From assembly GCA_021234155.1 (NCBI GenBank), contig JAJEKV010000060.1, forward strand, positions 6,346,323-6,410,322: a stretch of DNA of 64,000 nucleotides, in the 5' to 3' direction. The notes under the pieces were generated by a model. It ran no database searches, had not been told where the DNA came from, and saw only the letters and a program-made list of their open reading frames with translations. Origin of the DNA: Isoetes taiwanensis. Its lineage: Eukaryota > Streptophyta > Lycopodiopsida > Isoetales > Isoetaceae. The position numbers and the translations under genes are program-made. Shown here piece by piece: positions 57,585 to 64,000 of the stretch (within the stretch, counting starts at the first letter, position 1; every line of letters begins with the position of its first letter).

Positions 57585-57980
57585 ATTTGCAAAAGAGCAA
57601 GGAACAAGGAGCAGAGCAAGGAACAAGGAGCAAGAAGCAAGGAAGAAGACCAAGTAGCAAGGAGCAGGAAGATCAAGTAGCAAGGAACAAGGATCAAGAT
57701 CAAGTAGCAAGAAGCAAGGAACAGGAAGATCAAGGAGCAAGAAGATCAAGGAAGAAGGAAGATCATGGAGCAAGGAAGCAAGGAACAAGATCAAGTAGCA
57801 AGATCAAGAGCAAGGAACAAGACCAAGTAGCATGAAGTCGCACGAAGATGAAGGAGCAAGAAGCAAGGATCAAGATCAATTAGCAAAGAATACGGAACAC
57901 AAGGTGAGAAGTGAAAGCAAGGTGAGAACATGAGAAGTGAAAGCAAGGTGAAAACATGAAACAAAGGTGAGAAGTGAAAG
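57585..57980 (+). repeat. Purine-rich AAGGAACAAGGAGCAAG repeats
   Basis: Irregular G/A-rich tandem repeats on the plus strand, pyrimidine-rich upstream of member B. A similar, shorter array precedes member A at 59085-59195, so it is part of the shared 5' region of the family. Confidence 0.85.
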
Positions 57981-58104
57981 CAAGGTGAAAGAATTTATAG
58001 CCACGAATCCAATAATGTTGAAGTATAATACTAATACTGTTGAAGTATAATACCAAGAAAGTTGAAGAATAATACCAATAATGCTGAAGTATTATACCCT
58101 TTGG

Positions 58105-58280
58105 TGGTGGCGAAATAGGCCCTTCAATAATTTGTAATCGAAATGATTTCGCGACCGTATACGTGCAAAAGATGGGCCTCAGAACTAAATCGATCTGACG
58201 TATTTGCGACTGTAGCCCAAAGTCTTAAATAGGCTCTTTCAGAACTGAGGTGATTTCGCACCGTGGCCACGGTGCCGAAT
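58105..58280. repeat. Diverged palindromic repeat units
   Basis: Three decayed units of the 56405-56850 family (GGCGAAATAGGCCCTTCAAT, TTTCGCACCGTGGCCACGGT). Confidence 0.8.
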
Positions 58281-58482
58281 ATGACAAATAGAACAATCAC
58301 ATGAGAAAATACAAGGAAAATGGTAGAAGAAATCATTCAATTACACTAAAAGTGTAAGATTGTCAAGATAATACATGATAATATAAGGATGTTACGTAAT
58401 TACACGGAAATCACTTTCTTATATACTTAATTTCTATGAAAATCTTTATACCAGTTTATACACATATTCCAATGGAGTATCT

Positions 58483-59052
58483 TTACCTGTGATATGTACG
58501 TATTATGTGTTGTGTGCTATGTATCCATAGGTCACGTGTATCCCAAGGAATTGTATCCCAGGTGGGAAATTTAGACAGTAACCACAGGATGTTGAACTCA
58601 ACGGAACGGATTAGGAGCTTACCAATATCCACAAAAGATTTGTAATGGAAGTTGTAAAGTTCAATGAGGATATAAATCCTATTCTTCTCACTAGTAAGAA
58701 TGACCAGAGGTACATACTGATCCAGAGAGTAGGCCATGAAATCATGGAAAAGCATGTCCTTCAACTGTTCTAGCCTATCTTCTAAATCTGAGGGGGGTTC
58801 AAGAAGTCCCAAAGCACTTAGAGTGATCTTTGCATGACTCGAACTGATCACCTGCAGTGGGGGGAGATGACGAGTATAGCGATCGATAATGAAGTTGATC
58901 AGCTGCCTTGCAAGCTCCGTGGTTGGGCCGTGACGCCATCGATGCTCCCAAAAGTTGCTAAAAAAATCATCAAAAGTGCACATATTAATTCTGCCGCATG
59001 CTTGCAGGTATTTTGGATCAGCCCAGCGAGGATGTTCTTGCAAAGTTACCAT
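58483..59052 (-). CDS. Unidentified gene family U1, member A
   Basis: 189 codons from ATG 59050-59052 (MVTLQEHPRWADPKYLQACG). Blocks shared with member B: TFDDFFSNFWEHRWRHGPTT and ELARQLINFIIDRY, LEPPSD, YILIELYNFHYKSFVDIGKL, and PTWDTIPWDTRDLW. No signal peptide or membrane segment; mixed aromatic and charged helices. The pattern of shared blocks with variable spacers suggests a once-functional protein. I recognise no known family; possible accessory gene of a DNA transposon given the flanking repeats. Confidence 0.5.
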   Translation of the reverse strand: MVTLQEHPRWADPKYLQACGRINMCTFDDFFSNFWEHRWRHGPTTELARQLINFIIDRYTRHLPPLQVISSSHAKITLSALGLLEPPSDLEDRLEQLKDMLFHDFMAYSLDQYVPLVILTSEKNRIYILIELYNFHYKSFVDIGKLLIRSVEFNILWLLSKFPTWDTIPWDTRDLWIHSTQHIIRTYHR

Positions 59053-59084
59053 TTGCAAGAAACTAGTGGAGCAGACAAGGAACA

Positions 59085-59195
59085 ACTAGTGGAGCAGACA
59101 GGGAGGCAAGGAGCATGCAAGAAAGGAGCAGACAGTGAGGCAAGGAGCAACAAGAAGGGGGATTGGGGAGGCAAGGAGCATGCAAACAAGAAGGT
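59085..59195 (+). repeat. Purine-rich repeat upstream of member A
   Basis: GGAGCAGACA and GGCAAGGAGCA repeats, counterpart of 57585-57980. Confidence 0.7.
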
Positions 59196-59392
59196 ATAAA
59201 GACAATGAAAGCATAGATGCATATTTAAAGAGAAAACTGGTATATATGCTATATAATGCATTACATTATATTTACATGTGTATTTTGTACATTATGCTCG
59301 TATATATAACCAATAATGCTGCTACAGTGCATGTCAATAATTTTGTTCGATATAAGTACAGCTCCATTCAATGCAGAAGGCATCCATTTGCT

Positions 59393-59657
59393 ATGTCTCG
59401 GCCTGGTTATTCTTATTACAGGGGGTCTACCTTGCCTCCTCATCCCGAAGATATAGACTCCATTACTTGCACTATGACATTCTCAGAGGGGTATCCCCCT
59501 TGATCCCTGGCTGGAAGGAGTAGCAGAGGGTCGAAATTGTTCTTCCAACGGGTTTTATCGTGTTGTTATCCACCTTTGGTATGTTCCAGAGCGTCGCGTC
59601 TATGAGATTAATCGCATCACTCAACTACCTGCTCATGATGATCCCGATTGCGAATGA
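59393..59657 (+). pseudogene. Unidentified small-protein family U2, member 1
   Basis: Starts MSRPGYSYYRGSTLPPHPED, then DSITCTMTF. A frameshift occurs at about 59501 (CCCCCTT run); the next frame continues DPWLEGVAEG, FYRVVIHLWYVPERRVYEIN and RITQLPAHDDPDCE to TGA 59655-59657. It matches 61023-61253 block by block (SITC.M, WL..VA, VVIHL...PE, I.RI, ending acidic). Function unknown. Confidence 0.5.
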
Positions 59658-59756
59658 ACTTTTGCATTCATGTATGCTATGCCTCTTATATGAGTTTTAA
59701 ATTCCGTTACTAGAATATTTCAGACATTCGCTAGTTATAAGTATGTAACCATAAAT

Positions 59757-59764
59757 GATACTTG
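59757..59764. other. 8-bp target-site duplication, left (GATACTTG)
   Basis: Repeated exactly at 60403-60410 on the other side of the MITE. Confidence 0.92.
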
Positions 59765-60402
59765 CAGGGATAGGTTCTATACGTACAAAATTAAAATTTC
59801 TGACGTATAAAGTTAAAAAATACGTTTTTTTTAATAAAATACGATTTAACGATAAATACCTCACGGGTAAAAAAAATCTTAGCGTCGCGGAAAACCTTCG
59901 CGGAAAGCGACGCTGAAAAATTTTTTCGCGTCGCGAAATAGAAAGAATCGGGCCGAAGGACAGGGCGACATTCGGCGACGCTGAAAGCCGTGGATAGCCG
60001 CACGCTAAAATTTTTCGTGACGCTTATCCATTCATTTCACAGACGCTGAAAGCGCCATGGTGTTCAAAAAAAAAATACGAAAAAAATACGGCAAAAACAA
60101 TTCCGTCGGGAAGATTTTCGCACGAAAAACAACTAAATCGCAGACGAAAAAGTCCGCCACGACGCCGTGGGCGTTTTTCGTCTGACGAAAAAATTTTGGT
60201 TTGCAGACGCTGATTGAAGGTTTCGGCGACGCTGAAAATTTTTTCACAGACGCTGATATAGTTGTTTTCTGCGACGAAAATCTTCCGACGCGAATTGTTT
60301 TTTGCCGCATTTTTTTTTGCGTTTTATCTGGCAAATTTGTGCCGTATCATACAATTCATACGTATTCCGTATAAAACGTACAGCGTATTGAACCTATCCC
60401 TG
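59765..60402. mobile_element. hAT-type MITE, 638 bp
   Basis: Terminal inverted repeats CAGGGATAGGTTCTATACG / CAGGGATAGGTTCAATACG with an 8-bp target duplication GATACTTG, both hAT hallmarks. The interior has at least eight copies of GACGCTGAAA or its complement, GCGTCGCG stretches and many ATTTTTT runs. No coding capacity. Confidence 0.92.
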
Positions 60403-60479
60403 GATACTTGTGATCCATCTATTTACCGCACATTTCAATTTGAAAAGCTCTTGAAAAGCTCTTACCGCACATGTGGAAC

Positions 60480-60635
60480 AGTCTGTTTCGCACCGTAGTC
60501 ACGGTGCGAAATTGTGCCCTCCAAAAACTTTGGAACTACTATTTTCGTACCGTGGCGACGGTGCAAAATAGACCTTCCCGCAGAATGTGGAATAGTCATT
60601 TTCGCACCGTGGCGACGGTGCGAAATAAACCATCA
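60480..60635. repeat. Palindromic repeat units, third cluster
   Basis: Three units with TTTCGCACCGT...ACGGTGCGAAA palindromes; spacer sequence differs from 56405-56850. Confidence 0.88.
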
Positions 60636-61022
60636 TTCAATTAAATTGGGATTATGTCTATTCCAAAATCGCGCCGTATAAGCCTTTAATTGACCATTAT
60701 ATTGAATTAACCACACTTTTGCACTGTGTTCATTTTCGGGCCAGGAAGATGCATTTTATGTTGAAATGCAAAGGCATTCAAATATTCGATGCAAATGACC
60801 CGTATTATGACAGAATGTTGGCAATAGAAAAAGTACGAAATTGCTTATAAATTCGTGCATTCACAACGACAATGAAATGTAAACTTTGAAATTGTCGTGC
60901 TTTACGAATAAATAACAGCAAGCAAGTTGCTACGAAACAGAGATTTTCGTGGTTCAAATCGCGCGTGGCGCGATTTGAACCGTCATAATTAACGCATTAT
61001 AATAGAACATAAACTTAACAAA
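60636..61022. other. No gene recognised
   Basis: AT-rich. A short palindrome TCAAATCGCGC / GCGCGATTTGA is centred near 60966. Confidence 0.5.
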
Positions 61023-61253
61023 CTAATCAGATTCATCGTCGACAGGCGCTGCAGGCGGTCCTGAGATCCTGTCGATCATGAATAAACCATGCTCTGGATT
61101 CCATATAAGATGGATTACAACATCAAAGGGATCAGGATAGAAGCGGACGGGATTCATAGCAACGACATCAAGCCAGTCCTGAAGTTCTATTTCTAGCTCG
61201 CGGCACCTGCAGAGGTCCGCATGGTTCATCTTGCAGGTAATAGAATGTGCCAT
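61023..61253 (-). CDS. Unidentified small-protein family U2, member 2
   Basis: 76 codons from ATG at 61251-61253: MAHSITCKM, LQDWLDVVAMNPVRFYPDPF, DVVIHLIWNPEHGLFMIDRI and an acidic end (VDDESD). It is the inverted-orientation paralogue of 59393-59657. The possible splice sites (GCAGGT near 61235) leave open a longer upstream part. Intact frame; function unknown. Confidence 0.45.
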   Translation of the reverse strand: MAHSITCKMNHADLCRCRELEIELQDWLDVVAMNPVRFYPDPFDVVIHLIWNPEHGLFMIDRISGPPAAPVDDESD

Positions 61254-61384
61254 AATACCAGGCAGAAGGCGGAGACCGAAGCCGATGGTTTGCCAATTTC
61301 AGGCATACCTATTTATACGTACCTAAATTATTGACGGTATAAAGCACAATTTCATTATAATGGGAAAATTTTTAGTAAACTGGA

Positions 61385-61640
61385 ATTTTTTTATTTTGGG
61401 GGTTGTATAGACCTTATGCAGGGGTTGAGTACCCTGTATCATAGACCTTATGCAGGGGTTGTATACACCACCATGAAATATTTAGAAAACATATTTACTC
61501 GGTATCATACACCTTCTGCATGTGTTAGGTACACAGGTATGACACCCATGTATCATACATATATTTTTAAGATACATGAATAGATTTATAGACCTTCTGC
61601 AGGTGTATGATACACGTGAGTAGTACACATGTATCATACA
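61385..61640. repeat. Imperfect tandem repeats around ATAGACCTTATGCAGGGGTTG
   Basis: Four or five diverged units of TATCATA(C/G)ACCTT(A/C)TGCA(G/T)GGGTT with TACACATGTATCATAC-type motifs. No gene. Confidence 0.7.
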
Positions 61641-61645
61641 TATGT

Positions 61646-61840
61646 TTATAGCATACAAGCCTCAACCAGTCTTACATCCTTCTTTGGCAACTGAATAAAT
61701 GCACCTACTGCTTCACCAATGTTATCTGCACCCCAGCATATGATTGGAAGTTCAATAGGCACCACAGATTTCGTGATCTCTGTTGCTACATTCAATGGAT
61801 CAACATCCTTGCCATGAAGGGTGGCTCTTTTACCCCAAAT
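61646..61840 (-). pseudogene. Fragment resembling the C-terminal tail of CACTA-type element proteins
   Basis: Minus strand: LHGKDVDPLNVATEITKSVV and DNIGEAVGAFIQLPKKDVRL. The (I)G.AVG..I..P pattern after a HGK.L-like start recalls the tail common in En/Spm-type proteins. Weak, by-eye resemblance only. Confidence 0.25.
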
Positions 61841-62047
61841 GGCATGTATAATTGCCCTCGTTGGCTCCCCCAAATGGCTCCATGGGGGGGTGGGTATACA
61901 GCCCCCCTCCCCTCCCCCCTCCCCAACCCCCATTTGGGGGGTATATATACTCCCCCTACCAACTAACCGAAATGGGGGTATACCCCCCTCCCCTCCCCCC
62001 CACCACCCCCCAAATGGCGCCATTTGGGGGTATAATTTAAAAAAAAA

Positions 62048-62096
<49 letters not shown>

Positions 62097-62430
62097 GGGG
62101 ATGCAAATGAAACCATGGCGCCATTTATGGCACCATTTGCATCCTCAAGGTGCCATGTGGGGGTATATCTCGCCCCATGGCACCCCCAAATGGCACCATT
62201 TGAGGGGTATACCCCCCCTCGGCACCCCAAATGGGCCATGGAGCCATTTGAGGGTTCCAAATGGCACCCCAAATTGCTCCATAGCGCCATTTGGGGGTAT
62301 ACCCCCCTCGGCACCCTCCAAATGGCCATTTGGGTGGTATACACCTTGGGCACCCCAAATAAGCCATGAAGCCATTTGAGGGCTCAAATGGCCCCAAATG
62401 GCTCCATTTGGATGTATACAATATGTGATG
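61820..62430. repeat. Palindrome-rich array 1 (AAATGGCGCCATTTGGGGGTATA)
   Basis: Dense inverted repeats built from CCCCAAATGGC / GCCATTTGGGG and TATACCCCC / GGGGGTATA, with C- and G-runs up to seven. A 50-plus-base poly(A) run interrupts it (62038-62092). Frames here are artefacts of repeats. Confidence 0.9.
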
Positions 62431-63299
62431 AATGGCTCTAACAAAAAGACGATGCATATAGAAAAACTTACCGGATATGGTGGTCACCATTTTGGTGAAA
62501 AACTATCTACATTTGGAGTATATGGATCTTGTAAGAATATTGCGCCAAAAAGAAGCGCCCAAAACCACAGTGCAAACAACTAATGTTACACGAAAATAAA
62601 TGACTGCAAGAAGCCGCCTAGAAGTGCCGATCGGTATGGAACCATCGAAGACTCTGCATCCGCCTATAGAAGGATCTATACAAGCGCCTAAAGAAATGAT
62701 ATGTCGGCGGCAACAACAAATTTGGGATTTCAAATTTTGAATTTCAAATTTAGTGGTGAGGAGGGCTTTCAAATTTGGTGGCGGAGGGGTTTCAAATTTG
62801 GTGGGCATTTTTAAATTTTTCGCCTTCCACGAGCCAGCCATACCCACCCGGCGCCACCTACATTCCGCCGCTTCCCGCCGCTGCGACTACCGGGCGCCCG
62901 ACCGCTGCCGGCCATTTTTGCTACTAGATGGCCTATTGGACCTAAGCGCCAGCGCCTGCTGCTAGATGGCCTAGCGCCCGCCTACATCCCACTTTGCTGA
63001 AGCGCCGCCTACATCCCCGCTTCCCGCGCTGCGGCCCACCGCCGACTTCATTTGCCAGCCTGGCTAACGCTAGATGGCCCATTGGAGCTAAGCGCCAGCG
63101 CCCGGCACTGCAGACTAGATGGCCTAAGCGCCTAGTGCCGGTACCCGGCGCCAAAGCGCCTTTGTTTTCATCACTCTAGACACTAAAGATATCAAGAATC
63201 ATGAAGGCAAGTCTCCAAGGCAAAGGTAGGTCTTCTTTTACTTGATTTTTTAGTTTTCCTAGTCAAATAGCACCAGTTTCTTGAATATATGTTTGCTTG
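62431..63299. other. Region between the two palindrome arrays
   Basis: No gene recognised. 62700-62815 repeats TTTCAAATTTGGTGG-type units; 62830-63165 is strikingly GC-rich with GCGCC and CGCCGC runs and CTAGATGGCC repeated five times. Confidence 0.5.
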
Positions 63300-63800
63300 A
63301 TGCATATTGAGGATGCAAATGGCATGCATCCTTAGCATGATCTGCTTTATTAAATGCATGTTGAGGAATGCAAAGGGCGCCATGGCGCCATTTGCATTCA
63401 TCACCATGCATTTGGTCCAGATGTTATATCAAATGCATCTTTGTGGATGCCTCATCATGTTTGGAAATGGCACCTTGAGGATGCAAATGAGCCATGGCCA
63501 TTTGCACCCCGCAACACCAAAAAAATTTCAAAAAAAAATTTCCAAAAAAAAAAAAAATTTTTTTTTTTTTTTGAATTTTTTGGGAGTGCAAATGAAGCCA
63601 TGGCGCCATTTGCACCCCAACACCCCTTTTGGGGGAATTTTTGGTCTTTGGGGGTGTAAATGGCACCATGTTGCATCCTCAAGGTGCCATTTCCAAGCAT
63701 GCTGAGGATGCAAATGGCGCCATGGCGCCATTTGCATTCACTAGCATGCAAAAAAAATATGTTGAGGATGCATTCACCAGCATGCATTTGGTCGCTATAG
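63300..63800. repeat. Palindrome-rich array 2 (GCAAATGGCGCCATGGCGCCATTTGC)
   Basis: Repeated palindromes of ATGCAAATGGC / GCCATTTGCAT centred on CCATGG, with a central A-run/T-run hairpin (about 63515-63575). It shares the GGCGCCATTTG core with array 1, suggesting two ends of one element or one repeat family. Confidence 0.88.
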
Positions 63801-63894
63801 CAAATGTACGTTCGGGTATGCCGGGGAGATTTGTTGTGGAGTCACCTTCGTCCCAAAAATTTTTGGTACCATCAAGATTTTAGTCCGCGATGAG

Positions 63895-64000
63895 TTCAAA
63901 ATGCGGCTTACAACTTTGATGAAGAGGCATTTAGTGGGGCAGGATTTGACATTCTTATGAATGTTGGCAAAGAAAAGCATGATCCTACTAATGGCAGTGA
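63895..64000 (+). other. Possible exon running off the window
   Basis: Open frame to the edge: VQNAAYNFDEEAFSGAGFDI then LMNVGKEKHDPTNGS. Composition is protein-like, but no family is recognised and no splice acceptor is certain. Confidence 0.3.

Noticed and set aside
57503-57835. Lys/Gln/Glu-rich and Leu-rich frames in the purine-rich repeat
   Set aside because: Low-complexity translations of a tandem repeat.
61821-62490. Pro/Gly/Trp-rich frames across palindrome array 1
   Set aside because: All six frames are open because of repeat structure; none has a family match.

Overview
This is a repeat-rich, intron-containing nuclear segment of a land plant. Two signals point to a non-seed lineage (lycophyte, fern or bryophyte). 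A tubulin-tyrosine-ligase-like (TTLL) fragment is present; this family is tied to flagella. A mitochondrial DNA insert carries an atp9 exon between two group II introns and still shows C residues at codons that normally need C-to-U editing. Species cannot be named from the sequence. All calls come from reading the sequence; no search was run.

Layout. 1-2395: decayed LINE (+) with its 3' tail, sitting in or beside a Helitron whose 3' terminus is at 2444-2471. 2472-12042 and 19585-33352: the two copies of a segmental duplication. Each holds a PEPRK/CDPK-like protein kinase (intact in copy A, frameshifted in copy B), a kinase/SNF2-helicase mosaic, a TTLL fragment and a small secreted two-exon Ole e 1-like gene (intact in both). 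12043-19584: single-copy spacer with a dead acyl-CoA oxidase (-), a PPR fragment (-) and a LINE tail. 26683-33109: a 6.4-kb PIF/Harbinger transposon in copy B with an intact DDE transposase and a broken Myb-like ORF; its empty site survives in copy A. 33555-33785: atp9 NUMT. 34540-53290: two minus-strand LINEs, the second split by a 16.5-kb Ty3/gypsy chromovirus (35445-51907, TSD TGATT). 53300-64000: a decayed transposase-like gene, two small unidentified gene families, palindromic repeat arrays and a hAT-type MITE with an 8-bp target duplication.

The most interesting object is inside the chromovirus. Between the primer-binding site and gag lies a 400-codon ORF (37617-38819). It begins with an exact histone H3 tail (MARTKQTARKA) and ends in an H3 histone fold, with about 320 residues of charged, proline-rich linker between. 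Its TGA stop stands where H3 has an arginine codon; reading on in frame gives the rest of the H3 C-terminus, ending at TAG 38877. Four near-identical 67-bp palindromes bracket the ORF, two upstream and two downstream. The same element's integrase ends in a chromodomain, a fold that in related elements reads methylated H3 tails. A retrotransposon that encodes both an H3-tail protein and an H3-tail reader is unusual and deserves checking first. Gag-pol is riddled with frameshifts while the H3-like ORF is open.
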